Counted from the first letter of the stretch, positions 8,740 through 18,409 are shown. The stretch is DNA of 64,000 bases from Acidimicrobiia bacterium (GCA_022826705.1 JAJDUJ010000012.1:31933-95932); one strand, 5' to 3'. Numbers and translations: made by a program. The notes: generated by a model not told the origin, from the sequence alone.

Positions 8740-10107
8740 GTGAGGAGCACAGTCGAGGTCTTGGACGACAACCGGGTCAAGGTGTCGGTGGACATCGATG
8801 CCGAGGAATTCGAGCAGAAGCTAGACGAGGCCTTCCGCAAACTCGCCCGCCAAGTGCGCCTGCCCGGGTTCCGCCCCGGCAAAGCCCCCCGCCGGGTGTT
8901 GGAGGCCCGGCTGGGCCCTCAGGCGGCTCGAGGAGAGGCCCTCAGCGACGCCGTTCCCGAGTATTACGCCCAGGCGGTGAACGACCACGACGTAGACGTG
9001 ATCTCCCCGCCGGAGATCGACATCACTGGCGGGGCCGAGGAGGGGCCGGTCAGCTTCGACGCCGTGGTGGAGGTTCGCCCCCTGATCACCATCACCGGAT
9101 ACGACCAGCTCAAAGCCGAGGTGCCCAGCCCGGTACCCACCGACGAGGAAATCGACCAGCAGGTGGACCAGCTCCGCAAGCAGTTCGGGGAGCTGGGCCC
9201 GGTCACCCGCCCGGCAATCGACGGCGACACCGTGACCATGGACATCTACGGGACCTACAACGGCGAGGAAGTCGAGGGCCTCACCGTGGACGACTACGCC
9301 TACGAAGTGGGCCAAGGCGCCGTGGTGCCGGAGATCGACGAAGAGCTCCGAGGTTCTAAAGCGGGCGAAATCTTGGAGTTCAACGCCCAGCATCCCGATC
9401 CCGACGAAGACGGGCTGTTGAGGTTCCGCATCCTGGTCAAAGAGGTGCAGGAGACGGTTCTGCCCGACTTCGACGACGAATTCGCCCAGGAGGCCTCGGA
9501 GTTCGACACCGCTGAAGAACTGCGGACCGACATCAGCGACAACATCGCCCGGGCCAAGCGGGCCAACGCCTTGGCTTCCTTGGGCACCCAGGTGGGAGAA
9601 CAGCTCGCCGAACTGGTGACCGACGACATCCCCGACGCACTAGTGGACTCAGAAGTCCAGCATCGCCTGCGGACCCTCCAAATGCGTCTGGGCAGCCAGG
9701 GAATCGAGATGGACGCCTATTTGGAGGCCATTGGCCAGACCGCCGAGGAGATGGCCGAAGCGCTGCGCGAACCCGCCCTTCAGGAGGCAAAAACCGATCT
9801 GGCTCTGCGGGCGGTGGCCGCCGCGGAGTCCATCGAAGCCACCGATGAGGACGTGGATTTCGAGCTGGCCATGCTGGCTGCGCAAGTGGGCCAGACCGTG
9901 GACGAGCTCAAGTCATCGGTATTTGCTGCCGATGAAAGCAGTCTCAAGGGGGTACGATTGGACGCAAAGATGCGCAAGACCCGGGAATGGGTGTTGGAGC
10001 GGGTTGAGATAAAAGATCCCGACGGAAACCCCATTCAGCGGTCTAGCCTGAACCCCGACAACGAGTCTGACCTTCCCCCCAACACCGTCGAGAGCCAAAC
10101 CACATGA
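8740..10107 (+). CDS. tig: Trigger factor (ribosome-associated chaperone and prolyl isomerase)
   Basis: A 455-residue protein of normal length for the family. The N-terminal ribosome-binding domain carries the signature GFRPGKAP at about residues 44-51 (the ribosome-docking loop). A PPIase (FKBP-like) domain follows at about 150-240 ([32 protein letters not shown]), then the helical C-terminal chaperone domain. It binds nascent chains at the exit tunnel. It is first of a tig-clpP-clpX set, with the stop overlapping clpP by four bases (ATGA), so translation is coupled. GTG 8740 is chosen because it gives the conserved N terminus ([13 protein letters not shown]). Confidence 0.97.
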   Translation: MRSTVEVLDDNRVKVSVDIDAEEFEQKLDEAFRKLARQVRLPGFRPGKAPRRVLEARLGPQAARGEALSDAVPEYYAQAVNDHDVDVISPPEIDITGGAEEGPVSFDAVVEVRPLITITGYDQLKAEVPSPVPTDEEIDQQVDQLRKQFGELGPVTRPAIDGDTVTMDIYGTYNGEEVEGLTVDDYAYEVGQGAVVPEIDEELRGSKAGEILEFNAQHPDPDEDGLLRFRILVKEVQETVLPDFDDEFAQEASEFDTAEELRTDISDNIARAKRANALASLGTQVGEQLAELVTDDIPDALVDSEVQHRLRTLQMRLGSQGIEMDAYLEAIGQTAEEMAEALREPALQEAKTDLALRAVAAAESIEATDEDVDFELAMLAAQVGQTVDELKSSVFAADESSLKGVRLDAKMRKTREWVLERVEIKDPDGNPIQRSSLNPDNESDLPPNTVESQTT

Positions 10108-10736
10108 ACCCTCAGAACTACATGGTGCCAGTCGTGGTCGAGCAGACCAACCGGGGTGAGCGCTCGTTCGACCTCTACTCCCGCCTGCTCAAGGAGAACA
10201 TCATCTTCTTGGGCACTCCGATCGACGACACGGTGGCCAACCTCATCTGCGCCCAGCTTCTGCACTTGGAGTCGGAGAACCCCGACAAAGACATCAACCT
10301 CTACATCAACAGTCCGGGCGGCGACATCAACGCCATGTTCGCCATCTACGACACCATGCAGTACCTGAAGCCCGACATCACCACTATCTGCTTCGGGCAA
10401 GCGGCCTCGGCAGCCGCGGTGCTCTTGGCCGCGGGCGCCCCCGGCAAGCGCCTGGCGCTGCCCCACTCCCGGATGCTGATCCACCAGCCCTACGCCGGGG
10501 CGTCCGGGCAGGTTTCCGATATCGAGATCGCCTCGCGGGAGATCCAGCGGCTCAAAGACCAGCTAGAGCAACTCCTGGCCCGCCATACCGGCCAGGATCT
10601 CGAGAAGGTCAAGCAGGACACCGACCGCGACTACGTGATGACGGCCGAGGACGCCAAGGAGTACGGGCTCATCGACGAGGTCATCTCGTCGCGTGACGCC
10701 GTCGAGACCGCCGGCCCCATAACGGCCATCCGGTAG
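10104..10736 (+). CDS. clpP: ATP-dependent Clp protease proteolytic subunit
   Basis: A 210-residue serine peptidase that forms the double-heptamer chamber fed by ClpX. The catalytic triad is visible: Ser101 in GQAASAAAV, His126 in MLIHQPYAG and Asp175 in [10 protein letters not shown]. The handle segment [20 protein letters not shown] is intact. The sequence around the nucleophile (AASAAAVLL rather than ASSMG) is a common actinobacterial variant. The start ATG overlaps the tig stop, and clpX follows after 13 nt. Confidence 0.97.
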   Translation: MNPQNYMVPVVVEQTNRGERSFDLYSRLLKENIIFLGTPIDDTVANLICAQLLHLESENPDKDINLYINSPGGDINAMFAIYDTMQYLKPDITTICFGQAASAAAVLLAAGAPGKRLALPHSRMLIHQPYAGASGQVSDIEIASREIQRLKDQLEQLLARHTGQDLEKVKQDTDRDYVMTAEDAKEYGLIDEVISSRDAVETAGPITAIR

Positions 10737-10749
10737 GGGGACAGGAACC

Positions 10750-12021
10750 GTGGCTAAGTTCGGAGAGGGCGGCGAACTCTTGAAGTGCAGCTTCTGCGGT
10801 AAGACCCAGAAGCAGGTCAAGAAGATGATTGCCGGCCCCGGCGTCTACATATGCGACGAGTGCATCGACCTCTGCAACGAGATCATCGAGGAGGAGTTGG
10901 CCGAAGGCACCGACGTCGGATTCAAGGAGTTGCCCAAACCCCAGGAGATCTACTCCTTCTTGAACGACTACATCATCGGCCAAGAGCACGCCAAGCGGAT
11001 CTTGTCGGTGGCGGTGTACAACCACTACAAGCGGGTCCAGATGGGTTCTTCCGACCCGGAGGTGGAGCTGTCCAAGTCGAACATCTTGCTGCTCGGACCC
11101 ACGGGATGCGGCAAGACGCTGATGGCTCAGACCCTGGCCCGGATGCTGAACGTGCCGTTCGCCATCGCGGATGCCACCGCGCTGACCGAAGCCGGGTATG
11201 TGGGCGAGGACGTGGAGAACATCCTGCTCAAGCTGATCCAGGCTGCGGACTACGACGTCAAGAAGGCGGAGACCGGCATCATCTACATCGATGAGATCGA
11301 CAAAATCTCCCGCAAGAGCGAGAACCCGTCGATCACCCGGGACGTCTCCGGAGAGGGCGTCCAGCAGGCCTTGTTGAAAATCCTGGAGGGCACCACCGCA
11401 TCGGTGCCGCCCCAGGGTGGGCGCAAGCATCCCCATCAGGAGTTCATCCAGATCGACACCACCAACGTGCTGTTCATCGTCGGCGGCGCATTCGCCGGAT
11501 TGGAACAGATCATCGAAAACCGGGTGGGAAATGTCGGCGTCGGCTTCGGGGCCGAGATCCGCTCTGATGCGGAGCGCGACCACGGCCAGCTCTTCAACCA
11601 AGTCCAGCCCGAGGATCTGATCAAGTTCGGCCTCATACCCGAGTTCATCGGCCGCCTGCCGGTGGTCGGGGTGGTCTCGCATCTGGAGCGGGACATGCTG
11701 GTGCGAATCCTGGTAGAGCCCAAGAACGCCCTGGTAAAGCAGTATTGCAAGTTCTTCGAGTTCGAGAACGTAGAGCTGGTGATCAGCGACGATGCGCTGG
11801 CCGAGGTGGCCGAGTTGGCCCTCAGCCGCAATACCGGGGCCCGGGGGCTGCGGGCGATCTTGGAAGAGGTGCTGCTCGACGTGATGTACGAGCTGCCCAG
11901 CCGCGACGACGTGGTTCAGTGTGTGGTCAGCGCGGCAACCGTCCGCGGCGAGGAAACCCCCCAGCTGCTCAATGCGGCCAAGGCCCGTTCAACCGACCGG
12001 TCCCGGCGCCAAGCTAGCTGA
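10750..12021 (+). CDS. clpX: ClpX unfoldase, ATP-binding subunit of ClpXP
   Basis: A 423-residue AAA+ protein. The N-terminal zinc-binding domain has Cys13, Cys16, Cys35 and Cys38 (CSFCGKT, ICDEC). Walker A GPTGCGKT lies at about 116-123 and Walker [10 protein letters not shown] at about 177. The pore loop lies in [15 protein letters not shown]. Sensor 2 region [21 protein letters not shown] is near the end. It recognises substrates and unfolds them into ClpP, encoded immediately upstream. The GTG start at 10750 follows GGGGGACAGG, a good ribosome-binding site. Its 3' end overlaps the proposed start of folC by about 50 bases. Confidence 0.97.
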   Translation: MAKFGEGGELLKCSFCGKTQKQVKKMIAGPGVYICDECIDLCNEIIEEELAEGTDVGFKELPKPQEIYSFLNDYIIGQEHAKRILSVAVYNHYKRVQMGSSDPEVELSKSNILLLGPTGCGKTLMAQTLARMLNVPFAIADATALTEAGYVGEDVENILLKLIQAADYDVKKAETGIIYIDEIDKISRKSENPSITRDVSGEGVQQALLKILEGTTASVPPQGGRKHPHQEFIQIDTTNVLFIVGGAFAGLEQIIENRVGNVGVGFGAEIRSDAERDHGQLFNQVQPEDLIKFGLIPEFIGRLPVVGVVSHLERDMLVRILVEPKNALVKQYCKFFEFENVELVISDDALAEVAELALSRNTGARGLRAILEEVLLDVMYELPSRDDVVQCVVSAATVRGEETPQLLNAAKARSTDRSRRQAS

Positions 12022-13321
12022 CCTCCAGGCGTGGCTGGACAGCCACGTCAATCTGGAAGCTACGGCTGGCGATACCGACGGCCTGTCGCTGGACCCGATG
12101 CGCCAACTGCTCGAGGCGCTGGGTGACCCCCAAGCCGACTACCCGGCAGTCCACATAACCGGTACCAACGGGAAGGGCTCGGTGGCCGCGCTCATCGCCG
12201 CGCTGGCCGGGGCGTGGGGGATGACCGTCGGGACTTACACCAGCCCCCATGTCGAGCGCATCAATGAGCGCATGGCCGTGGGCGGCGACCCCATCGGCGA
12301 TTCCGAGTTGGCCGATCTCCTCGGGCACTTGCGGCTGGTGGAGAACCATCTGGCGGCAGAGTCAGCGGGCGCAGCCCCCTCGTGGTTTGAGCTGGTCACC
12401 TCGGCGGCCCTGCGCTGGTTCGCCGACGTGGCCGTGGACTTGGCGGTGGTGGAGGTGGGGAAGCTGGGCCGCTACGACGCCACCAATGTGGTGAACAGTG
12501 AGGTGGCGGTGATCACCAACATCGGCCGCGACCACACCGACGGCCGCCCTGGCTGGGAGCGGGAGGTGATGGGAGAGAAGGCAGGCATCATCCTTCCTGG
12601 CGCCACCGCGGTGCTGGGGCCCATGGCCCCCGAGCTGGTGGCTATTGCCGCCCAGGAGAACCCCGGAGAATTGCTGGCAGCCGGCCAGCACTTCGAGTTG
12701 CTGGAGAATCAGCCGGCGGTGGGCGGGCGATTGGTCTCGGTGCGCACCCCCCATAGCCGCTACGAGCAGGTTTACGTCAGTCTGTTCGGTGCCCACCAAG
12801 GGCAGAACTCGGCGCTGGCTATCGCCGGGTTCGAAGCCCTCGTAGGTCAGGCGCTGGATGAGCCGCTCCTGGACGCCTTGGGCGATGTGAGGGTGCCAGC
12901 CCGGTTCGAGGTGGTGGCCCGCCAGCCCTTGGTGGTGATCGACGGGGCCCACAATCCCGACGGTTTGGCGGCGGCGGCGGACACGCTGGCCGACCAGTTC
13001 ACGGTGTTGGGCGCAGTCACCTGGGTGGTGGGCATGATGAGCGACAAGGACCCCGACGCCATGCTGGCCGCCATTGACGGCTCCGGTGCCCGCTGCGATC
13101 TGGTGGTGTGCTGCGCTCCTGATTGGCCGAGGGCCCTGCCCGCTGCCGATCTGGCCGCCGCGGCCCGAAATCGGGGGATCGAAGCCGAGGTGGCCGGCAC
13201 TGTGAGCGAGGCGGTGGACCGGGCGCTGGCCCTGTCCACCGAGGAAGACGCGGTGGTAGTCACCGGCTCCCTCTACACCGCAGGTGCGGCCCGCCTTCAC
13301 ATGGCATCACAAGATCAGTAG
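11972..13321 (+). CDS. folC: Bifunctional folylpolyglutamate/dihydrofolate synthase
   Basis: A Mur-ligase-like enzyme of about 449 residues that adds glutamate to (dihydro)folates. Motifs: P-loop [13 protein letters not shown] (about residues 51-63), [30 protein letters not shown] and [10 protein letters not shown] in the C-terminal domain. ATG 11972, inside the end of clpX, is the only conventional start that keeps the N-terminal helix [10 protein letters not shown]; the frame is open further upstream but encodes nothing family-like. Two segments deviate from the usual pattern: [13 protein letters not shown] replaces the common EVGLGGRLDATN, and [16 protein letters not shown] replaces the LG.T...IA.EKAGI segment. 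Confidence 0.9.
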   Translation: MRPRPVQPTGPGAKLADLQAWLDSHVNLEATAGDTDGLSLDPMRQLLEALGDPQADYPAVHITGTNGKGSVAALIAALAGAWGMTVGTYTSPHVERINERMAVGGDPIGDSELADLLGHLRLVENHLAAESAGAAPSWFELVTSAALRWFADVAVDLAVVEVGKLGRYDATNVVNSEVAVITNIGRDHTDGRPGWEREVMGEKAGIILPGATAVLGPMAPELVAIAAQENPGELLAAGQHFELLENQPAVGGRLVSVRTPHSRYEQVYVSLFGAHQGQNSALAIAGFEALVGQALDEPLLDALGDVRVPARFEVVARQPLVVIDGAHNPDGLAAAADTLADQFTVLGAVTWVVGMMSDKDPDAMLAAIDGSGARCDLVVCCAPDWPRALPAADLAAAARNRGIEAEVAGTVSEAVDRALALSTEEDAVVVTGSLYTAGAARLHMASQDQ

Positions 13322-13389
13322 GGTTCGGGGTCATTAGGGTTCTGGCGGTGTTGAATGGCGGGTTGAGATCGGTAGGGTTCTGGCGGTGA
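13319..13389 (+). repeat. Tandem duplication at the folC/ndk junction, with a 13-codon leader ORF
   Basis: TAGGGTTCTGGCGGTG occurs at 13335-13350 and 13373-13388, 38 nt apart. A partial third copy (TAGGGTTCGGGG) begins at the folC stop. Each full copy contains a -10-like TAGGGT and a GTG 7 nt after it. The upstream GTG (13348) opens a 13-codon ORF whose TGA (13387-13389) overlaps the ndk GTG (13386) by four bases (GTGA). Confidence 0.75.
13373..13378 (+). promoter_or_regulatory. -10 box for ndk
   Basis: TAGGGT, 7 nt before GTG 13386. An identical box at 13335-13340 lies 7 nt before the GTG of the leader ORF. Confidence 0.45.
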
Positions 13390-13793
13390 ATCGGACGCTG
13401 GTCTTGTGCAAACCCGATGCGGTGGAGCGTGGTCTGGTGGGGGCCATCGTGTCCCGTTTCGAGGCCCGGGGGTTGCGGATCGCGGCCATGCGCATGGTCA
13501 CTATCGACGCCGATCTGGCCGCCCGCCATTACGCCGAGCATGTGGACCGTCCGTTCTATCCCGACTTGGTGGCATTCATTGGCCGCTCACCGTCAGTGGC
13601 TCTGGTGGTCGAAGGGCCTGAGGACGTCTATGCCGTCGTCCGCTCTATGATGGGGGCCACCAACCCCCTGGAATCTCCCCCCGGCACCATCCGGGGCGAC
13701 TATGGGCTTGAGGTCACCGAGAACCTGGTCCACGGCTCCGACAGCAATGCCTCGGCCGAGCGCGAGATCGGCATCTTCTTCCCCGAACTGTGA
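13386..13793 (+). CDS. ndk: Nucleoside-diphosphate kinase
   Basis: A 135-residue enzyme that equilibrates nucleoside di- and triphosphates through a phospho-histidine. Motifs: TLVLCKPDAVERGLVG at the N terminus (KPDA nucleotide site), ATNPLESPPGTIRGDYG, and the active-site His in NLVHGSDS (about residue 117), followed by the typical SAEREIGIFF ending. Length and domain are normal. The GTG start is preceded by a -10-like box at leaderless spacing and by a duplicated decoy start. Confidence 0.96.
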   Translation: MNRTLVLCKPDAVERGLVGAIVSRFEARGLRIAAMRMVTIDADLAARHYAEHVDRPFYPDLVAFIGRSPSVALVVEGPEDVYAVVRSMMGATNPLESPPGTIRGDYGLEVTENLVHGSDSNASAEREIGIFFPEL

Positions 13794-13811
13794 AACTCGT
13801 CCGCAACCTCG

Positions 13812-13898
13812 CTGGTGTGCGAATTCCTTCCCGACCTGCGACTCACGCCGGTGTGCGAATTGCTTCCCGGCCCGCGCCTGTGCCGGTGTGCGAACCGG
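13812..13898 (+). repeat. Tandem repeat upstream of mreB (2.5 units of 35-36 nt)
   Basis: GGTGTGCGAA occurs at 13814-13823, 13850-13859 and 13885-13894, at spacings of 36 and 35 nt. The first two units continue alike (ATT.CTTCCCG.CC.GCG.CT). The third is cut off just before the mreB -10 box. The function is unknown. It could bind a regulator of the shape operon or simply be duplicated spacer. Confidence 0.75.
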
Positions 13899-13910
13899 GA
13901 TCGGCTGTTC

Positions 13911-13916
13911 TAACCT
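13911..13916 (+). promoter_or_regulatory. -10 box for mreB
   Basis: TAACCT, 6 nt before ATG 13923. This is the spacing expected for a leaderless mRNA. Confidence 0.5.
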
Positions 13917-13922
13917 TGCCCC

Positions 13923-14966
13923 ATGGTGAAACGGCGGTTCTCTTCCAGTAGCGGTCTGGTTGGCCGCGATGTCGCAATCGACCTGGGCACCGCCAACACG
14001 CTGGTGTATGTCCGCGGTGAGGGCATCCTGATCAACGAGCCCTCGGTCGTGGCGGTCACCAACGAGGGCGTGCCTCTGGCGGTGGGCTCTGAGGCCAAGC
14101 GGATGCTGGGGCGAACTCCGGCTCACATCCAGGCCATCCGCCCGCTCAAAGACGGGGTTATCGCCAACTTCGACATTTGCGAGAAGATGCTGCGGTACTT
14201 CATACAAAGAGTGTCTCCGGGGAGGTTCATCCGACCCCGAATGGTGATCTGCGTTCCCTCTGGCATCACTCCCGTGGAGCAGCGGGCCGTGCAGGAGGCG
14301 GCGATCTCCGCCGGAGCGAAGAAGCCGGTCTACATCATCGAAGAGCCCATGGCCGCGGCCATCGGTGCCGGTCTGCCGGTTCAGGAGGCCTCGGGCAGCA
14401 TGATCGTGGACATCGGCGGCGGTACCACCGAGGTGGCCATGATCTCGCTGGGCGGGGTGGTCACCGGTCAGTCGATCCGCATGGGCGGCGATCGGATGGA
14501 CGAAGACATCATTGCCTACCTGAAGAAGGAGCACAGCCTCACTATCGGCAGCCGCACGGCCGAAGAAGTGAAGATGGTGTTGGGCACGGCGTGGGCGGGT
14601 AGCGACAACCGCTATGCCGAGGTCCGAGGCCAAGACATGATCACCGGCCTGCCCAAGACGGTGGTGACCTCCACTGCTGAGATCCGCGAGGCCATCTCCG
14701 AGGTGGTGCGCTCCATCGTCGATGCGGTCAAAGTGACTCTGGATGAGACTCCGCCCGAGTTGGCCGCCGACATCATGGAGGCGGGGATTGTTCTGGCCGG
14801 CGGCGGGGCCCTGCTGAACGGCCTGCCCCCCCGGATCGAGGAAGAGACGGGAATGCCGGTCCGGTTGGCGCCCAACCCCCTCCACGCAGTTGCCATTGGC
14901 TCGGGCCAATCGCTGGAGGAGTTCGACGCGCTTGAGGGGCTCCTCTTCTCGTCGTCGTACGACTGA
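13923..14966 (+). CDS. mreB: Rod-shape-determining actin homologue MreB
   Basis: A 347-residue cytoskeletal ATPase that organises the cell-wall elongation machinery on the inner membrane face. Motifs: phosphate-1 loop AIDLGTANTLVYV, phosphate-2 loop MIVDIGGGTTEVA, and adenosine motif GIVLAGGGALLNGLP. Length matches the family. It heads the mreB-mreC-mreD-mrdA-rodA cluster (13.9-19.6 kb), all on one strand and closely spaced or overlapping, so probably one transcription unit. Confidence 0.97.
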   Translation: MVKRRFSSSSGLVGRDVAIDLGTANTLVYVRGEGILINEPSVVAVTNEGVPLAVGSEAKRMLGRTPAHIQAIRPLKDGVIANFDICEKMLRYFIQRVSPGRFIRPRMVICVPSGITPVEQRAVQEAAISAGAKKPVYIIEEPMAAAIGAGLPVQEASGSMIVDIGGGTTEVAMISLGGVVTGQSIRMGGDRMDEDIIAYLKKEHSLTIGSRTAEEVKMVLGTAWAGSDNRYAEVRGQDMITGLPKTVVTSTAEIREAISEVVRSIVDAVKVTLDETPPELAADIMEAGIVLAGGGALLNGLPPRIEEETGMPVRLAPNPLHAVAIGSGQSLEEFDALEGLLFSSSYD

Positions 14967-14983
14967 TCGCTCGGTTCGGCCCC

Positions 14984-15829
14984 GTGGCAACGGGCACCCG
15001 CACAGGGCGGTCGCGATTCACGCTCATCTTCCTGCTGCTCACCTCCGCGACGCTGCTCACCCTGGATGCCCGTGATTTCGAGCCTCTCCAGCGAACCGAG
15101 GAAACCCTCTCCGATCTGATCTCGCCGCTGCGGTCGGGCGCCGATCGGGTGTTCGAACCGGTGGGCGATGCCTGGGCCGGTGTAACCGGCTACGACGAGT
15201 TGGAATCCGAGAACGAGGCGCTGCGCCAAGAACTGCAAAAGCTGGAGGGCCAGCAGATCTTGGACTCCGACGCAGCCATCCGCCTGGAGTCGCTGCTCGA
15301 TGTGCTGGGCTTGCCCTACGTGCAAGACATCCCCAACGTGGTGGGCGAGGTAGTCACCGCCAACGTGGGGAACTTCGACCGGTACTCGGTACAGATCAAC
15401 CGCGGGGCTGAAGACGGGATCCGCAACGGGATGCCGGTGGTTACCAGGGGTGGTCTGATCGGGAGGATCGACGGCGATCCGGGCCGAGGGCATTCCCGGG
15501 TCACGCTGCTCACCGACCCCAGCTTCGAGGTGGGGGTATTGGTAGTGGGCACCGAAGATGTGGCCCTGGCCTCGGGGGGCGGTCACGGCGAGCCTCTAAT
15601 GGTGACGAAGGGGCTGGAAATCGATACCGAGGTGGCTATTGGGGATGAGGTGGTCACCAGCGGCGTGGATCGCAGCCGCTATCCCCCGGGAATTCCCATA
15701 GGCACCGTTACCGATATCGACTTCGACGAAGCACGACTGCTCCAACTGCTAACCGTGGAGCCCTCGGCCAACACCGACAGCCTGAGCTTCGTCACCGTGC
15801 TGCTCTACGACCCGCTGGAGGATGGCTGA
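14984..15829 (+). CDS. mreC: Rod-shape-determining protein MreC
   Basis: A 281-residue bitopic protein, start GTG 14984. A short basic N terminus is followed by a membrane helix (about 11-27, LIFLLLTSATLLTL). A coiled coil (about 65-90, ELESENEALRQELQKLEGQ) precedes the paired beta-barrel domains typical of MreC (VGEVVTANVGNFDRYSVQINRG, GMPVVTRGGLIGRI, GDEVVTSGVD). It links MreB to PBP2 outside the membrane. Its stop overlaps the start of a short leader ORF (TGATG) before mreD. Confidence 0.93.
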   Translation: MATGTRTGRSRFTLIFLLLTSATLLTLDARDFEPLQRTEETLSDLISPLRSGADRVFEPVGDAWAGVTGYDELESENEALRQELQKLEGQQILDSDAAIRLESLLDVLGLPYVQDIPNVVGEVVTANVGNFDRYSVQINRGAEDGIRNGMPVVTRGGLIGRIDGDPGRGHSRVTLLTDPSFEVGVLVVGTEDVALASGGGHGEPLMVTKGLEIDTEVAIGDEVVTSGVDRSRYPPGIPIGTVTDIDFDEARLLQLLTVEPSANTDSLSFVTVLLYDPLEDG

Positions 15830-15908
15830 TGACCATGGCCGGCGCGTACGTTCGCAGCGGGTTGAGGGCCGGCTCATGACCACAGCCAGCGCATACGTTC
15901 GCAGCGGA
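15829..15908 (+). repeat. Duplicated mreD start region with a 16-codon leader ORF
   Basis: The 33 nt from ATG 15829 and those from ATG 15876 are the same at all but 5 positions (period 47 nt). The first copy encodes MTMAGAYVRSGLRAGS and then stops at TGA 15877-15879, which overlaps the true mreD ATG (15876). mreC, the leader ORF and mreD are therefore linked by TGATG and ATGA overlaps. The second copy gives the real MreD N terminus MTTASAYVRSG. Confidence 0.8.
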
Positions 15909-16382
15909 CTGTTCCTGTTGACCGCGCTGGTGCTCCATTTGGCGCTGTTCTCCGATCTCCGGGTGCTGGGGGTTGCTCCCGAAGTGCCTCTGGCCATAGC
16001 AGTCACCGCCGGACTGGTCGGCGGACCAGAGCGGGGAGCGATCGCCGGATTCGCCATCGGGTTGGGCATCGATCTCTATCTCCCCACGCTGTTCGGGCTG
16101 TCTGCGCTCATCTACACCGTCTGGGGCTACACAGTGGGCCTGTTGGAGGAGCGGATCTTCCGCAGCGCCTGGTGGATCAACGTTTTGGTCACTGCGGCGG
16201 CCACCGCGGGCGGGCTGTTGGTTTACGCCGTGCTCGGGGAGTTGTTGGGCGAGGTCAATCTGTACACCGACCGCCTCTACACGGTTATGGGCGTGGCTGC
16301 GGCCTACAACTTGGTGCTGAGCTTGCCATTGCTGGGTTTGTGGCACTGGTCGTGGCCCAGGCTGCTAGGTGAAGAGCGTTGA
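15876..16382 (+). CDS. mreD: Rod-shape-determining protein MreD
   Basis: A 168-residue polytopic membrane protein with about five hydrophobic segments (LFLLTALVLHLALF, VPLAIAVTAGLVGG, IAGFAIGLGIDLYL, WINVLVTAAATAGGLLV, MGVAAAYNLVLSLPLLGL). G..GLG.DL is characteristic of MreD. ATG 15876 is preferred to an in-frame ATG at 15822, because the latter would add a soluble, basic, non-family stretch lying within mreC. It overlaps mrdA by four bases. Confidence 0.88.
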   Translation: MTTASAYVRSGLFLLTALVLHLALFSDLRVLGVAPEVPLAIAVTAGLVGGPERGAIAGFAIGLGIDLYLPTLFGLSALIYTVWGYTVGLLEERIFRSAWWINVLVTAAATAGGLLVYAVLGELLGEVNLYTDRLYTVMGVAAAYNLVLSLPLLGLWHWSWPRLLGEER

Positions 16383-18409
16383 GCCCCGAGTCTCTTCGCT
16401 TGCGGTTGAGCTTCTTGGCCTTGTTGGCCCTGCTGGCTTTCGGTGCGCTGGTGGCCCGCCTGTGGTTCCTTCAGGTGTTGAGTTCTGAGGAGTTTGAGGC
16501 CCAGGCCCAATCCAACACCGTCCGGGTGATTTATGAGCCCGCTCCCCGGGGGCGCGTCTTCGACCGCAGCGGCAATGTGCTGGTGGACAACCGGGAGTCG
16601 CTGGTAGTGACGGTGGACCGGTTCACCTACGACACCGAATTCGACGAGGAAGGACAAGAAGAGCTGGTGCTGCGCCTGGCCACCGAAATCAGCCGAGCCG
16701 GGCAGCTCACCAAGATATTCGAGATCAACGACGCGCTTGACGACCCCAGATATGGCCCCCTCGATTCTGTGCCGGTGGCCGATGACGTTACCGAAGACTT
16801 CGAGATCGTTCTGGCTGAGCGGGCCGACGAGTTCCCCGGTGTGGGCACCGTTGTCCGCAGCGTCCGCACTTACCCCTACGGCGACCTGGCCGCTCACATT
16901 CTCGGCTATGTCTCCTTGCTCAGCGAGGAGCAATACGAGTTGGTAGCCGATGATCCCAAGACCTATCGGCGCAATGACGAGATCGGCCAGACTGGAATCG
17001 AGGCGTCCTTCGAGTCGGTACTCCGAGGCACGCCCGGCTTCAAGAGGTTGGAAGTGGACAACGTGGGCGATCCAGTGCAGGTGTTGGAGCAGGTGGATCC
17101 CGTTGCCGGCGCCGACGTCCACCTCACTTTGGACATCGACGTCCAGGCGCTGGCCGAGAAAGAGCTCTTGGCCGGCCTAGCCGAAGCTCGTCAGCAGGAG
17201 ACCGACGACCCCAATGATCCTCCGTTCAAGGCCCCCGGCGGTGCCTTGGTGGTGTTGGACCCCAACGGCGCCGAGGTCTTGGCCATGGCGTCATTTCCTA
17301 CGTACTCGCCCAGCGAGTTCGTGAGCGGCTTCTCCGAGTCCCGGTGGGCTCAACTCCAAGACCCGGCCAACCACCAACCGCTGCACAACCGGGCCTTGGC
17401 CGGCATCTATCCACCGGGGTCCACATTCAAGCTCTTCACCGCCTATGCCGCGATGAACAGCGGGGTAATCGGTTCGCGGGGAGTGTTGGACGTTCGCACC
17501 CTCTACGAGGACACCGGCACGTATGTGGTGCCGTCTTGCGAGGAGGACGTGATCGCCTCGTGCACCTTCCAAAACGCCGAAGAGGCCATCTACGGGCCGG
17601 TTGACCTGATCCGGGCCATCATCGTGTCATCCGACGTGTACTTCTACTACTTGGCCGACACCATGGACCGGGCCGATCGCTTCGACCGGGAGGGAATCCA
17701 GAGAACCGCCCAGCTATTCGGGTTCGGAGCGCCGTCGGGCATCGCGCTGCCCGGCGAAGGCGTGGGCAGGGTGCCCTCCCCGTCGGCGGCCGAGGCCGCA
17801 GGAGAGCCCTGGCGAACCGGCGATTCCATCGTTTTGGCCATCGGTCAGGGCGTGCTGGGGGCCACCCCGTTGCAGCTGGCCAACGGCTACGCCGCGTTCG
17901 CCAACGGCGGCACACTGTATGCCCCCAAGATGGTGGACAGGGTGGAGAACCCGGTTACCGGAGAGGTGATCCAGGGGTTTGCCGATCGGGTGCTCAGCCA
18001 GATTTATCTGCCAGGCGCCATCCGAGTGCCGATCCTCGAAGGGCTACTCGGGGTTACCGCAGAGCTGGAAGGTACTGCCCATTCGGCTTTCTACGGCTTC
18101 CCCCATGAGGAGTGGCCGGTGGCGGGAAAGACGGGCACGGCCGAGGTAGTGGGCCAAGCGGACAACTCGCTGTTTGTAGCCTTTGGCCCCAATCCGAATC
18201 CCGAGTATGTGGTGGTGGCAATCATGGAGGAGTCGGGATTCGGGGCATCGGTGGCTGCCCCCGCCGTTCGCCGGGTTCTGGAGCCAATCGCCACCAACTC
18301 GGTTCCGGCGGTGCGTACCATCGACGATCTCGCCGAGCTGGGCGGAACGATCGGTGAAGACGAGGCCGAAGACGAAGTCGACGCCGCAGAATCGGGGGGT
18401 GCGGCCTGA
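16379..18409 (+). CDS. mrdA: Penicillin-binding protein 2 (peptidoglycan transpeptidase of the elongasome)
   Basis: A 676-residue class B PBP. An N-terminal anchor (about 8-27, LSFLALLALLAFGALVARLW) leads to the dimerisation domain (PRGRVFDRSGNVLVDN, GQTGIE). The transpeptidase domain has the catalytic SxxK in GSTFKLF (about 347), the SxN-type motif as SSD (about 417) and KTGT (about 583). It cross-links peptidoglycan together with the glycosyltransferase RodA, encoded next. TTG 16379 overlaps the mreD stop, and its own stop overlaps rodA by one base. The C-terminal tail is acidic. Confidence 0.95.
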   Translation: MSPESLRLRLSFLALLALLAFGALVARLWFLQVLSSEEFEAQAQSNTVRVIYEPAPRGRVFDRSGNVLVDNRESLVVTVDRFTYDTEFDEEGQEELVLRLATEISRAGQLTKIFEINDALDDPRYGPLDSVPVADDVTEDFEIVLAERADEFPGVGTVVRSVRTYPYGDLAAHILGYVSLLSEEQYELVADDPKTYRRNDEIGQTGIEASFESVLRGTPGFKRLEVDNVGDPVQVLEQVDPVAGADVHLTLDIDVQALAEKELLAGLAEARQQETDDPNDPPFKAPGGALVVLDPNGAEVLAMASFPTYSPSEFVSGFSESRWAQLQDPANHQPLHNRALAGIYPPGSTFKLFTAYAAMNSGVIGSRGVLDVRTLYEDTGTYVVPSCEEDVIASCTFQNAEEAIYGPVDLIRAIIVSSDVYFYYLADTMDRADRFDREGIQRTAQLFGFGAPSGIALPGEGVGRVPSPSAAEAAGEPWRTGDSIVLAIGQGVLGATPLQLANGYAAFANGGTLYAPKMVDRVENPVTGEVIQGFADRVLSQIYLPGAIRVPILEGLLGVTAELEGTAHSAFYGFPHEEWPVAGKTGTAEVVGQADNSLFVAFGPNPNPEYVVVAIMEESGFGASVAAPAVRRVLEPIATNSVPAVRTIDDLAELGGTIGEDEAEDEVDAAESGGAA

